A stretch of DNA of 54,108 nucleotides from Pseudanabaena cinerea FACHB-1277 (GTDB taxonomy: Bacteria > Cyanobacteriota > Cyanobacteriia > Pseudanabaenales > Pseudanabaenaceae), in NCBI RefSeq assembly GCF_014696345.1, contig NZ_JACJPY010000023.1, forward strand, positions 1 through 54,108, read 5' to 3'. How positions within the stretch are numbered: the first letter of the stretch is position 1; each line of letters starts with the position of its first letter. Made by a program: the position numbers and the translations under genes. The notes beneath the pieces were generated by a model. The model did no database searches, had not been told where the DNA came from, and was given only the letters and a program-made list of their open reading frames with translations. This document shows, piece by piece, positions 17,078 through 24,955 of this stretch.

Positions 17078-17497
17078 TTAACGATAGGTATCGATCAATT
17101 CCCTTAAGAAGCTAAGGCTTTGCTTGCCTGTCATCGATACGGGAGAAAAAGTTGACGATGCAGAATATTTAAGGATGATCTCGCGAATCGCAGGCTGATT
17201 GTCCAATTGGACGGCTTTCATCGACCATATTGTAAAGTCGCGATGTTCAATTTCCGAAAATTCAATTAATTCGGCATTAGTATGGCGTTTGTCTAGCAGA
17301 ATGCGGTTGTAGGTCTGGCTAACGACGCGCCGACTGCCTTCTAGTACTTGCAAAAACATAGAATCGCCAAAGCTAAGCATGCCTGTAATGCCAGCCTGTC
17401 GGTTATTTAGTTCTGACTTATTCATAATATCTTTGAGATCGGCGTAATTTAATCCCGCGATCGCTTGACTGACATATATGAGGCGATATAAAGCCAT
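17078..17497 (-). CDS. pixD: BLUF-domain blue-light sensor (PixD-like)
   Basis: Short BLUF photoreceptor, 139 residues from ATG 17497, beginning MALYRLIYVS. It binds FAD; the photocycle residues are all present: Tyr8, Asn32, Gln50, Trp91 and Met93. The C-terminal cap helices (LKYSASSTFSP, LSFLRELIDTYR) match the PixD/Slr1694 type, which forms a decamer-pentamer complex with the response regulator PixE to control phototaxis. No pixE lies beside it. The gene stands alone, 59 bases downstream of panB on the same strand. Confidence 0.88.
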   Translation of the reverse strand: MALYRLIYVSQAIAGLNYADLKDIMNKSELNNRQAGITGMLSFGDSMFLQVLEGSRRVVSQTYNRILLDKRHTNAELIEFSEIEHRDFTIWSMKAVQLDNQPAIREIILKYSASSTFSPVSMTGKQSLSFLRELIDTYR

Positions 17498-17556
17498 AGG
17501 TTTATTGACAATGAATAATGTATACAAATATATCAAAAAAGCATGAGTTTTTGATG

Positions 17557-18321
17557 CTAGATTTGGCGCACATCTTGGCAATATTGCTGCACAGCCTCGG
17601 TGATAACACTAGATAGATCGATATATTTATGGGCAAAAGGCGGCTGCCAGTCCGATAGTCCTAAAACATCATGGGTGACGAGAATCTGTCCATCACAGCT
17701 TTTGCCTGCGCCAATGCCAATCGTGGGAACAGGTACTAGCTCAGTGATTTTTGCGGCTAGTTCGGCGGGGATATTTTCTAAAAGCAGAGCAAAAATGCCA
17801 GCTTCAACTAATTCTTTGGCTTGGTGAATGATCAAATCCGCCGCATCGGTCGTAGTACCCTGTACCCGATAGCCAATGCGGTGAACTGATTGAGGGGTGA
17901 GTCCTAAATGTCCCATCACGGGCATTCCCGCTTGGATAATTTTATGAATGGTGTTAATCATTTCGGGATAGCCACCTTCTAGTTTGATCCCCTTTGCCTC
18001 AGTTTCTTTAAAGATGCGTCCTGCGGATTGGATCGCTTGTTCGGGGCTGACCTGATAGCTGAGAAATGGCAGATCAACGATCAGCAGGGCATTGGAGATG
18101 CCGCGTCCAACGGCTTGGGCGTGACGAATCATGTCATCGAGGGTGACAGGTAATGTGTTTTTGTAGCCGAGGGCTACCATTGCTAGGGAGTCGCCTACCA
18201 AAATTAGGTCAATCCCTGCTTTGTCTAGTAACTTGCCGATCGCATAGTCAGTTGCTGTCAGCGCCGCGATCGGCTTTTTTTGATGTTTCCATTTTTGCAA
18301 CTGGGCGATCGTGACGGGCAT
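17557..18321 (-). CDS. panB: 3-methyl-2-oxobutanoate hydroxymethyltransferase
   Basis: First enzyme of pantothenate synthesis: adds a hydroxymethyl group from methylene-THF to 2-oxoisovalerate, giving ketopantoate. The 254-residue TIM-barrel has Mg-binding Asp44 (LVGDS), Asp83 (VDLPF) and Glu115 (KLEGG), with [12 protein letters not shown] and [17 protein letters not shown] in the usual order. ATG at 18321. The next pathway enzyme, PanC, is in this window as a fusion with cytidylate kinase (43872-45467). A CoA-cofactor role follows. Confidence 0.95.
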   Translation of the reverse strand: MPVTIAQLQKWKHQKKPIAALTATDYAIGKLLDKAGIDLILVGDSLAMVALGYKNTLPVTLDDMIRHAQAVGRGISNALLIVDLPFLSYQVSPEQAIQSAGRIFKETEAKGIKLEGGYPEMINTIHKIIQAGMPVMGHLGLTPQSVHRIGYRVQGTTTDAADLIIHQAKELVEAGIFALLLENIPAELAAKITELVPVPTIGIGAGKSCDGQILVTHDVLGLSDWQPPFAHKYIDLSSVITEAVQQYCQDVRQI

Positions 18322-18444
18322 TGGTTGACTCTCTGCGTGATGATGGTGTTGTTTATCAAAAAGTTAATAGCATCAACATCTAATGTAAACTTTTTAGAGC
18401 AATCATTTAGGGTTCGTTAATTTTCTGTACGAGAAGTAAATATT

Positions 18445-18639
18445 ATGCAAATTGGTCAAAGAGTTCGTGTTCGTGGTCTTAAAGATGGCGGTGGCAAGGC
18501 GATCGCTAAGAAGGTTGGTGAAGTTGGGGTGATCAAGGAAGAAAAAATTGTCGATGGTGGCAAAATGGGTTATATCGTCACCTTCCCTGACAGTACTAAG
18601 ACTTGGTTTTTCCCAGATGAGTTAGAATCTGTTGCTTAG
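18445..18639 (+). CDS. petP: PetP-like protein (DUF2862), cytochrome b6f subunit
   Basis: A 64-residue SH3-like protein with MQIGQRVRVRGLKDGG, EVGVIKEEKIVDG and TKTWFFPDELESV. The WFFPDELE ending is typical of the cyanobacterial/red-algal PetP (DUF2862) family, a small peripheral subunit on the stromal side of cytochrome b6f that affects linear electron flow. ATG at 18445. It has its own transcript end (hairpin at 18656). The identification rests on recognising the family; paralogs of DUF2862 not bound to b6f are possible. Confidence 0.7.
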   Translation: MQIGQRVRVRGLKDGGGKAIAKKVGEVGVIKEEKIVDGGKMGYIVTFPDSTKTWFFPDELESVA

Positions 18640-18655
18640 TTAAACAATTAGCAAA

Positions 18656-18690
18656 TGTGGAGAAGTATGGCTTAGTCACTATTCTCCACA
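18656..18690 (+). terminator. Hairpin after petP
   Basis: Stem TGTGGAGAA/TTCTCCACA with an inner AGT/ACT pairing; no T-run follows, so termination is not certain. Confidence 0.5.
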
Positions 18691-18734
18691 GAACCCCAAC
18701 CTGCCCATTCAATTTTTAATAATCCACTTGCCCT

Positions 18735-19052
18735 ATGGCAGATATTAACCGTCAAGATATCATTCGGGGCATGATGGCAGAGGTGGATGGACTGAGCTAT
18801 AGCATGGCTTCGGCAAGCCTAGAAGCAGTATTAACCTGTGTTACCCAAGCGCTTGCTAATCATAAATCAATTATGTTGAGTGATTTTGGTAAGTTTGGGG
18901 TTAGGCTGCGCCGCGCTCGCTCTGGTAGTCACCCTCGCACGCATCAACCGATTACAATTCCTGAAGCTGTAATCCCACACTTCACTCCTAGCCCTCATCT
19001 CAAAAAATTAGTTCAAAAGTCCAATGAGCCTAATTCTGACGTTCCTCGGTAA
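18735..19052 (+). CDS. HU/IHF-family DNA-binding protein
   Basis: A 105-residue histone-like protein. The N-terminal helical hairpin (INRQDIIRGMMAEVDG) leads into SIMLSDFGKFGVRLRRARSG and the beta-arm HPRTHQPITIPEAVIPHFTP, then the final helix PHLKKLV. The arm tip has RTHQPI where HU has RNPQTG-type residues, a variant form. ATG at 18735. Its last 29 bases overlap the start of the Get3d-like gene, suggesting joint expression. It may be one of several HU paralogs. Confidence 0.82.
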   Translation: MADINRQDIIRGMMAEVDGLSYSMASASLEAVLTCVTQALANHKSIMLSDFGKFGVRLRRARSGSHPRTHQPITIPEAVIPHFTPSPHLKKLVQKSNEPNSDVPR

Positions 19053-20091
19053 GGGTGGTGTTGGCAAAACGGCAACTGCGATCGCGGTTGCCCGCGCTTT
19101 TGCCAATCAAAGCAAACAAGTTTTATATGTTGGACAGCAAAGTGGAGAAGAACTTAGCATGAGGCTAGGTTTAACTCTAACTAGCGATCCGCAGAATGTT
19201 GCCCCCAATTTCACAGCTGTAAATCTCCAGTCAACAGTTTTATTAGAAAGATATTGGGACAAAATGAAGGGGCTAGAAACCCAATATTTACGCACGCCTT
19301 TTTTTAAGGAGGTCTATGGTCAAGAGCTTGGCATCTTACCAGGGATGGATGCGGCTCTGGGTTTGAGTTTCCTGCGGGAGCGCGATGCTGAAGGTAAATA
19401 TGATGTGATTATTTATGATGGGCTGGGGGATCTTGAAACCCTGCGGATGTTGGGGATGCCAGAAATTTTAGGGTGGTATTTGCGCCGCTTTAAACAGGTT
19501 TTAACAGGTTCGGCGATCGGGCAGGCAATTTCGCCCTTTGTTGAGCCAATTTTGCGAAGTATTCTCCAAGTTTCTAGCACCGATGATATTTCTCAACAGG
19601 CGGGGGAGATGTCATCAGTACTTACTCGCGGTCAGCAAGCGGTCAATGATCCCAGTCGGGTCGCCGCATATCTCGTCACCAGTGACGATCCCTATGCGAT
19701 CGCTAAGGCCAAATATCTGTGGGGCAGCGCTCAACAGGTGGGTTTGACCGTGGCGGGGGTGTTAGCTCGCGGTCACGCCCATTTAGATGACGATTTTGCG
19801 CCACTGTCAATTTATGGTATTCCCGAAGGGGTCAACGAACTGACGATGCCCGATCGCCTCAGTCCTTTGTTTGCCCCCAAACCTATTGAAATTGATCCCA
19901 TTGCCAAGCAGGTCAAATTATTTTTACCCACGTTTAACAAAAAGCAGGTTAAATTAATTCAGCTTGGTCCCGAAGTAACGATCGAAGCGGGGGATCAGAG
20001 ACGCAATATTTTTCTGCCCAAGGAGTTGGCAGGCAAGCAAGCAACTGGGGCAAAGTTTGCTGATTCATATCTACTTATTTCCTTTGGCTAG
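19024..20091 (+). CDS. Get3d-type ATPase (ArsA/Get3 superfamily)
   Basis: A 355-residue SIMIBI NTPase with the deviant Walker A GKGGVGKT at 9-16, an ATPase core with VIIYDGLGDLETLRML as the switch region, and a C-terminal module of about 50 residues (KLIQLGPEVTIEAGDQRRNI then ADSYLLISF) that reads as an alpha-crystallin-like beta domain. That combination is characteristic of the Get3d clade of photosynthetic organisms. The CxxC of tail-anchored-protein Get3 and the arsenite cysteines of ArsA are absent, so arsenite efflux is unlikely. The ATG at 19024 overlaps the HU gene by 29 bases. Client unknown. Confidence 0.78.
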   Translation: MSLILTFLGKGGVGKTATAIAVARAFANQSKQVLYVGQQSGEELSMRLGLTLTSDPQNVAPNFTAVNLQSTVLLERYWDKMKGLETQYLRTPFFKEVYGQELGILPGMDAALGLSFLRERDAEGKYDVIIYDGLGDLETLRMLGMPEILGWYLRRFKQVLTGSAIGQAISPFVEPILRSILQVSSTDDISQQAGEMSSVLTRGQQAVNDPSRVAAYLVTSDDPYAIAKAKYLWGSAQQVGLTVAGVLARGHAHLDDDFAPLSIYGIPEGVNELTMPDRLSPLFAPKPIEIDPIAKQVKLFLPTFNKKQVKLIQLGPEVTIEAGDQRRNIFLPKELAGKQATGAKFADSYLLISFG

Positions 20092-20105
20092 AATTGCCGA
20101 CCGCA

Positions 20106-20143
20106 AAAAAAAAGAGCCAAGCATTGCTTGACCCTCTTTTTTG
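20106..20143. terminator. Bidirectional terminator
   Basis: A-tract, AAAGAG, CAAGC/GCTTG, CTCTTT, T-tract; it sits between the convergent Get3d-like and rpmF genes. Confidence 0.7.
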
Positions 20144-20176
20144 TAAACTTCTGCACAAGTTAAAAAAAGCAATTGC

Positions 20177-20353
20177 CTATTCTTCTTCTTCAGCTTCTTC
20201 TGCCAAAGGATAGACAAAACCACTATTATTGCCTGTGAGAATGGACTTACCTAAGGAAATTGCTCTTTGGGCGTGAACTGCGGCTTTGCGCTTCCATACT
20301 GCTTTACGGCTATCTCGCTTAGATTTAGAAGTGCGTTTCTTGGGTACTGCCAT
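20177..20353 (-). CDS. rpmF: 50S ribosomal protein L32
   Basis: A 58-codon gene. The product begins [20 protein letters not shown], the hallmark start of L32, followed by [19 protein letters not shown], and ends in an acidic tail (AEEAEEEE). Bacterial L32 often carries four zinc cysteines; this one has none, the cyanobacterial/chloroplast type. ATG at 20353, TAG at 20177-20179. A small membrane protein gene precedes it on the same strand. The usual partner yceD (DUF177) is not adjacent. Confidence 0.93.
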   Translation of the reverse strand: MAVPKKRTSKSKRDSRKAVWKRKAAVHAQRAISLGKSILTGNNSGFVYPLAEEAEEEE

Positions 20354-20433
20354 GACGGGATCTCTATACTAAATATGATTATTTTCTGACTTAGAGTTAG
20401 ATTTTCAATCAGAAATTTTTGACAACTTTTCTA

Positions 20434-20661
20434 CTATACAGCAGTTTTTATAATTATTATTATTGTTGTGATAAAAGCGATCGCCCCTACAGCCAAAATC
20501 GATAGAAAATTAGTGATCTGCTCAGAAAACTGCATCACCTCAGCCGCAATTACCTCTGGGGTTTTATGGCGATCTGCCCACCAAAAATAGCTCAGACTAA
20601 AGGCTATGCCCAAAAATAGGGTGACAAATAAGATAAAACCAATTAAAGAGCTATAAACCAT
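20434..20661 (-). CDS. Small two-helix membrane protein, unknown function
   Basis: A 75-residue protein with transmembrane helices at about 3-27 and 50-73, joined by a polar segment (WWADRHKTPEVIAAEVMQFS). ATG at 20661. I do not recognise a family. It lies 80 bases upstream of rpmF on the same strand. Confidence 0.55.
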   Translation of the reverse strand: MVYSSLIGFILFVTLFLGIAFSLSYFWWADRHKTPEVIAAEVMQFSEQITNFLSILAVGAIAFITTIIIIIKTAV

Positions 20662-20882
20662 AGGACTAGTTGTGGGGTAACTATGTGACTGACTATACGG
20701 TTGAACTATGTATGAACTATGTAGTCGAAAAGTAGGTCAAAGGGCTGTAATATAGCAGCTAAACCTTGTAAATCTACGGATCACTATAGAATAAGTAATC
20801 TTAATTCTTGAGTTTTTGTGTTTTTACAGCCTATTTACTAATCTGTTTAATTATTTATTGCTATTCTGCCATATTGATCGCC

Positions 20883-21644
20883 ATGCCTCTCAATGACGAC
20901 CTTAGCCTTCTAAACAATGTTTTAGACAGCCCTAGTTCTCCCCCACTTAGCCCCCTAGATCTTCCTCCTGAAGAAGAGATCCCTCTTCCCGATCCTGAGG
21001 AGATGTTGATCATGCTTGATTCGGAGGTGGTGCTAGAGAGAATGCAGGCGGCTAGGGCTTTTTGTGAGCTAGAGGATAGCCGCGCCGTACCTAGGTTGAT
21101 TGAACTATTGAATGACGAATGTCCATTAGTGCGGGTCAGTGTTGCCTATGCCTTGGGACGTAATAAAAGTGAGCAGGCGATCGCCCCTCTAATTGAGCAA
21201 CTTAAACGCGATTGGAATGGCTATGTCCGCAAAGGCATCGTCTGGGCTTTAGGAACCTGTCGCGCCACTTTGGGGTTGCCATCTTTGATCTCATCTTTGC
21301 AATATGACATTACGGCTGTGCGCCTATGGGCAGCGAGCGCATTGGGGCAGTTGGGGGATCTAGCCGCGATCGCCCCCCTCGTTGATGCCCTGACCCAAGA
21401 TCCCATGTCCGCAGTTCGGGCTAATTGTGTGTGGGCTTTGGGCAAACTGATGGTACAAAAGCGCCGCGAGCTTAACTATGATGAACTTTACCACGATGCG
21501 ATCGATGCCCTAATCTACGCTCTTGAAGACAATGACCTCAGCGTCCAGACTGACGCAAGGACTGCTCTCCGCAAGATCGGCGATGCTAGAGGTTTAAAGG
21601 TTCTAGACCGCATTGAAATGGATCAAGGTTACTGTGAATTTTAA
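20883..21644 (+). CDS. HEAT-repeat protein (IaiH-like)
   Basis: A 253-residue protein with an acidic, Pro-rich N-terminus (about 1-45) followed by five or six HEAT/PBS-lyase repeats (VRVSVAYALGRNKSEQAI, VRKGIVWALGTC, VRLWAASALGQLGDLAAI, VRANCVWALGKL). Among cyanobacterial HEAT proteins the LVRVSVAYALGRN...RDWNGYVRKG signature resembles the IscA-interacting protein IaiH (Slr1098 type) more than the CpcE/F lyases or NblB; this is from memory. ATG at 20883 is chosen; the longer upstream frame adds a hydrophobic stretch that looks non-coding. The apcF gene follows 209 bases on, which may be coincidence. Confidence 0.68.
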   Translation: MPLNDDLSLLNNVLDSPSSPPLSPLDLPPEEEIPLPDPEEMLIMLDSEVVLERMQAARAFCELEDSRAVPRLIELLNDECPLVRVSVAYALGRNKSEQAIAPLIEQLKRDWNGYVRKGIVWALGTCRATLGLPSLISSLQYDITAVRLWAASALGQLGDLAAIAPLVDALTQDPMSAVRANCVWALGKLMVQKRRELNYDELYHDAIDALIYALEDNDLSVQTDARTALRKIGDARGLKVLDRIEMDQGYCEF

Positions 21645-21699
21645 AGAAATTTTCATTCAAGAATAACAGCGCTGACACTCCTATTCTCTTACTGACTAA

Positions 21700-21715
21700 A
21701 GCGCAAAGCACTGTA
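21700..21715 (+). repeat. Dispersed intergenic hairpin repeat, copy 2 (one mismatch)
   Basis: AGCGCAAAGCACTGTA, one base different from the core, between the HEAT gene and apcF. Confidence 0.6.
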
Positions 21716-21853
21716 AAATAATTTGGGTACTCATTCCTAATAATTAGCCATATCCTCTAAGTTTAAGTTATTTATACTTTACGAAGTTTACAAATACTTT
21801 ACAGATACATTTTAAAAAACAATTAAAAAATAAATTTACGGAGAAGACTAGAT

Positions 21854-22351
21854 ATGCAGGATGCCATCACCAGCTTAATTGGTGCTTATGACTCAACTGG
21901 CAAATATTTTGACCGCGATGCGATGGATGCCCTCAAGTCTTACTTTGCCACAGGCAATGCTCGACTAGCCGCATCTTCGGCAATTACCGCCAATGCTGCC
22001 TCCCTTGTCCGCAAGGCTGGCTCACAGCTATTTGAAGATGTGCCTGATTTAATTCGTCCAGGTGGCAACGCCTACACAACCCGCCGTTTTGCCGCTTGCT
22101 TACGCGATTTAGACTATTACCTGCGCTATGCTTCCTATGCTTTGGTGGCAGGCAACAATGATGTGCTTGACGAGAGAGTATTGCAGGGCTTGCGCGAGAC
22201 TTACAATTCCTTAGGTGTACCCATCGGACCTACAGTTCAAGGTATCGAAATCTTGAAACAACTCGTATTTGCGCTTGTGGGCGAATCTGCTGATTGGCTG
22301 GGCGCTCCTTTCGACTATATGATTCGCGAACTCAGCGAAAAGAATATTTAG
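21854..22351 (+). CDS. apcF: Allophycocyanin beta-18 subunit
   Basis: Phycobilisome core subunit that replaces one ApcB in the terminal-emitter trimer with ApcE. The 165-residue globin-like protein has the bilin-binding Cys82 in RRFAACLRDLDYYLRYASYA, Asn72 (RPGGNAY, the methyl-Asn position) and the ETYNSLGVPIGPTVQGIEI block. FEDVPDLIRPGG and the ending DYMIRELSEKNI separate it from ApcB. ATG at 21854 follows GGAG by ten bases. Monocistronic, with a strong terminator downstream. It is a few residues shorter than the ApcF I know, in the loop before the C-terminus. Confidence 0.9.
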   Translation: MQDAITSLIGAYDSTGKYFDRDAMDALKSYFATGNARLAASSAITANAASLVRKAGSQLFEDVPDLIRPGGNAYTTRRFAACLRDLDYYLRYASYALVAGNNDVLDERVLQGLRETYNSLGVPIGPTVQGIEILKQLVFALVGESADWLGAPFDYMIRELSEKNI

Positions 22352-22360
22352 TTAAAAGTT

Positions 22361-22414
22361 AAAACGCAGAAAAACAGGGGGAGCGCAAAGTGTTCCCCCT
22401 GTTTTTGCGTTTTA
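22361..22414 (+). terminator. Terminator of apcF
   Basis: Long hairpin: AAACGCA/TGCGTTT outer and AAAACAGGGGG/CCCCCTGTTTT inner arms, then a T-rich run. Confidence 0.88.
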
Positions 22415-22501
22415 ATTTTTTGATTAGGTATAAGTCTTCAAAATGATTTAAGATTGTAGCAATCGAAATAAGCTCGATCTAGTCTAGGAGAGATTTTATA
22501 T

Positions 22502-23581
22502 ATGGCTTTAGTCCCAATGCGTTTGCTGCTTGATCATGCAGCCGAAAACGGATACGGTATTCCTGCATTTAATGTTAACAACATGGAGCAAATCCAGTCG
22601 ATTATGCAGGCTGCGAATGAAACCAATAGTCCTGTAATCTTGCAAGCTTCTCGTGGCGCACGTAACTACGCAGGTGAAAATTTCTTACGTCACTTAATTT
22701 TGGCTGCGGCTGAAACTTATCCCCACCTCCCCATCGTGATGCACCAAGATCACGGTAATGCACCAGCAACTTGCTACTCAGCAATTCAAAACGGCTTTAC
22801 CAGTGTGATGATGGATGGCTCTTTAGAGGCAGATGCCAAGACACCTGCTAGCTACGAGTACAACGTAGCTGTTACCTCTGAAGTGGTTAAAGTAGCCCAT
22901 GCTTTTGGCGCAAGCGTTGAAGGTGAACTTGGTTGCTTAGGCTCCCTCGAAACTGGTAAGGGTGAAGCTGAAGATGGACATGGCTTTGAAGGTGCTTTGG
23001 ATCATTCGCAACTTTTGACCGATCCCGATGAAGCTGCTGACTTCGTTGAGCGTACTCAAGTTGATGCTTTGGCTGTAGCGATCGGTACTAGCCACGGTGC
23101 TTATAAGTTTACCCGCAAGCCAACTGGCGAAATCCTTGCGATTGGCCGCATTGCCGAAATTCATAATCGCTTGCCTAATACGCACCTTGTCATGCATGGT
23201 TCATCTTCAGTTCCTGAAGATCTATTGGCGATGATCAATGAGTATGGTGGCGCAATCCCTGAAACCTATGGTGTACCTGTTGAAGAAATTCAAAAGGGGA
23301 TCAAGAGCGGTGTGCGTAAGGTTAATATCGACACCGACTGCCGCCTCGCGATCACTGCTGCTGTGCGTGAAGCTATGGCTAAAAATCCTAAGGAATTCGA
23401 CCCTCGCCACTTCTTGAAGCCTTCGATCAAGTATATGCAAAAGGTATGTGCCGAGCGCTATACTCAGTTTGAAGCTGCTGGTCAAGCTAGTAAGATCAAG
23501 CAAGTCAGCATTTATGACTTCGTTCCTAAGTACGCTAAGGGCGAATTGAAGCAAGTAAGCCGTGAAGCTGTTAAAGCTTAA
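22502..23581 (+). CDS. fba: Class II fructose-bisphosphate aldolase
   Basis: Zinc-dependent aldolase (class IIB) for glycolysis and the Calvin cycle, condensing DHAP with GAP or erythrose-4-phosphate. In 359 residues: [20 protein letters not shown] (catalytic Asp and zinc His), [43 protein letters not shown] and [16 protein letters not shown] at 22502. It carries its own promoter region and terminator, consistent with high expression. Confidence 0.95.
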   Translation: MALVPMRLLLDHAAENGYGIPAFNVNNMEQIQSIMQAANETNSPVILQASRGARNYAGENFLRHLILAAAETYPHLPIVMHQDHGNAPATCYSAIQNGFTSVMMDGSLEADAKTPASYEYNVAVTSEVVKVAHAFGASVEGELGCLGSLETGKGEAEDGHGFEGALDHSQLLTDPDEAADFVERTQVDALAVAIGTSHGAYKFTRKPTGEILAIGRIAEIHNRLPNTHLVMHGSSSVPEDLLAMINEYGGAIPETYGVPVEEIQKGIKSGVRKVNIDTDCRLAITAAVREAMAKNPKEFDPRHFLKPSIKYMQKVCAERYTQFEAAGQASKIKQVSIYDFVPKYAKGELKQVSREAVKA

Positions 23582-23629
23582 TTGAGCTACCCGCATTTAT
23601 CTCGTGTTTGTGGCTAATGTCATTGTTTA

Positions 23630-23670
23630 AACAAAAAGTAAGGGACGCAATGCGTTCCTTACTTTTTGTT
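23630..23670 (+). terminator. Terminator of fba
   Basis: Stem AACAAAAAGTAAGG/CCTTACTTTTTGTT with an inner CGCA/TGCG pairing. Confidence 0.85.
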
Positions 23671-23813
23671 GTATAGGTTGGTATATTTGTTTTGTGGATT
23701 TTCTGTGTCAATGGGCGTAAAATCTCGAAATATGTTCATAAAATATGTTCATAAAATATAAAATAGCAAGGCCGTTTTGAGTATCTCTAGACCTTATTAT
23801 TGGGGTTTCTGCT

Positions 23814-24689
23814 GTGGAAATAGATAAAACTGCAACTACTAAAAAGCCCAAGCTGTTGGTGGTGGATGATGAGCAAGATAATTTAGATTTGCTATATCGT
23901 ACTTTTCGGCGTGATTTTACAGTGTTTCGGGCTAATGGGGGGGCAAGTGCTTTAGAGATTTTGTCTAAAGAAGGGGAAATGGCAGTGATTATTTCCGATC
24001 AACGAATGCCAGAGATGAAGGGTACGGAGTTTTTGAGTCGAACCGTATCGGAGTTTCCTGATACGATGCGGGTGGTGCTGACGGGATATACTGACATTAC
24101 AGATTTGATTGAGGCGATTAATTCGGGTCAGGTACATCGCTATATTACGAAACCTTGGGAGCCTGATCAATTAAAGAAGGTGATCTTTGAGGCTACACAG
24201 ATTTATGATTTACTGAAGCAGCGATCAGAGGAATTGGTGCGATCGCAGGCTCACAATGCTTTGCTGTCGGTAATTGTGACGATCGCCCAAAAGTCAAATC
24301 ATTTGGCTGACTGTGTGCAGCCTTTGGTGAGGGCGTTTGGGCAAAATTTTGATACAGATGGGGCAGTCTTGCAACTGGTGACAAAGAAGATTCTCAGCGA
24401 TACTTCTGCGAGTTGTGGGGATTATCGATGGAGCTTGGCGGATGATCCTTTAGTCCAAGCTGTGATGGCTACGGGCAAGTCACAGGTGAGCTTGGAGGGG
24501 AAACCTGACGATGTATGCCAAACTAGGTTGGCGATCGCCGTTAGTTTTCGGGAGGAACTGTTGGCAATTTTGGCAATGCGATGGTTTCAACCCCATGCGG
24601 TTAGTCAGGATGATATAGCGGTGATGCAGCAATGCGCCGATGAGGTGGCGATCGCTTTGACCTGTATTCGTTACTTCAGTTTTCTCTAG
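23814..24689 (+). CDS. Response regulator with C-terminal GAF-like domain
   Basis: A 291-residue two-domain protein. The receiver (about 12-130) has VDDE, phospho-acceptor Asp62 (IISDQRMPEMKG), VVLTGYTD and KPW (HRYITKPWEPDQL), which groups it with RpfG-type receivers. A linking helix precedes a weak GAF-like domain (about 150-285; LLSVIVTIAQKSN, AVLQLVTKK, LLAILAMRW). No DNA-binding or HD-GYP domain is present. Start GTG at 23814. The cognate kinase is not adjacent; the FIST gene downstream could be functionally linked. Confidence 0.78.
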   Translation: MEIDKTATTKKPKLLVVDDEQDNLDLLYRTFRRDFTVFRANGGASALEILSKEGEMAVIISDQRMPEMKGTEFLSRTVSEFPDTMRVVLTGYTDITDLIEAINSGQVHRYITKPWEPDQLKKVIFEATQIYDLLKQRSEELVRSQAHNALLSVIVTIAQKSNHLADCVQPLVRAFGQNFDTDGAVLQLVTKKILSDTSASCGDYRWSLADDPLVQAVMATGKSQVSLEGKPDDVCQTRLAIAVSFREELLAILAMRWFQPHAVSQDDIAVMQQCADEVAIALTCIRYFSFL

Positions 24690-24763
24690 GCAGGATAGAA
24701 AGACCTGATTGACTGACAAATCCTAGTCACCAATAGGCAAGATATAAGTTTCATAGGGATTTT

Positions 24764-24807
24764 GTGTTTGTGGGTCAGACATCTTGTCTGACAAGACTTG
24801 CAAACAC
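24764..24807. repeat. Nested inverted repeats upstream of the FIST gene
   Basis: GTGTTTG (24764)/CAAACAC (24801) enclose GTCAGAC (24774)/GTCTGAC (24786), giving a cruciform or terminator-like structure 75 bases after the response-regulator stop. Confidence 0.5.
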
Positions 24808-24882
24808 TTTTGCCAATCAGCAGGGAGACTTGTGAAAGCGTTACTTCGTGGTGTTTTCAAAAATCTTTCTGGCTTTTAAGTC

Positions 24883-24898
24883 AGCGCAAAGCGCTGTA
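24883..24898 (+). repeat. Dispersed intergenic hairpin repeat, copy 3
   Basis: Exact AGCGCAAAGCGCTGTA, preceded by TTTCTGGCTTTTAAGTC, the longer conserved arm shared with the copy at 47329. Confidence 0.75.
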
Positions 24899-24955
24899 CT
24901 ATAGGTATCTACCAATAAAAATGTATAGAAGTCAACTTGATCTGGGGCTAGATTT

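Noticed and set aside
19024-20091. Arsenite efflux ATPase ArsA, suggested by superfamily
   Set aside because: Single ATPase domain, lacks the metal-binding cysteines, and has an alpha-crystallin-like C-terminal module; Get3d-type fits better.
20883-21644. Phycobilin lyase CpcE/NblB
   Set aside because: Repeats are of the general HEAT/PBS-lyase type, but the signature and acidic N-terminus fit the IaiH-like group better; nearness to apcF alone is not evidence.
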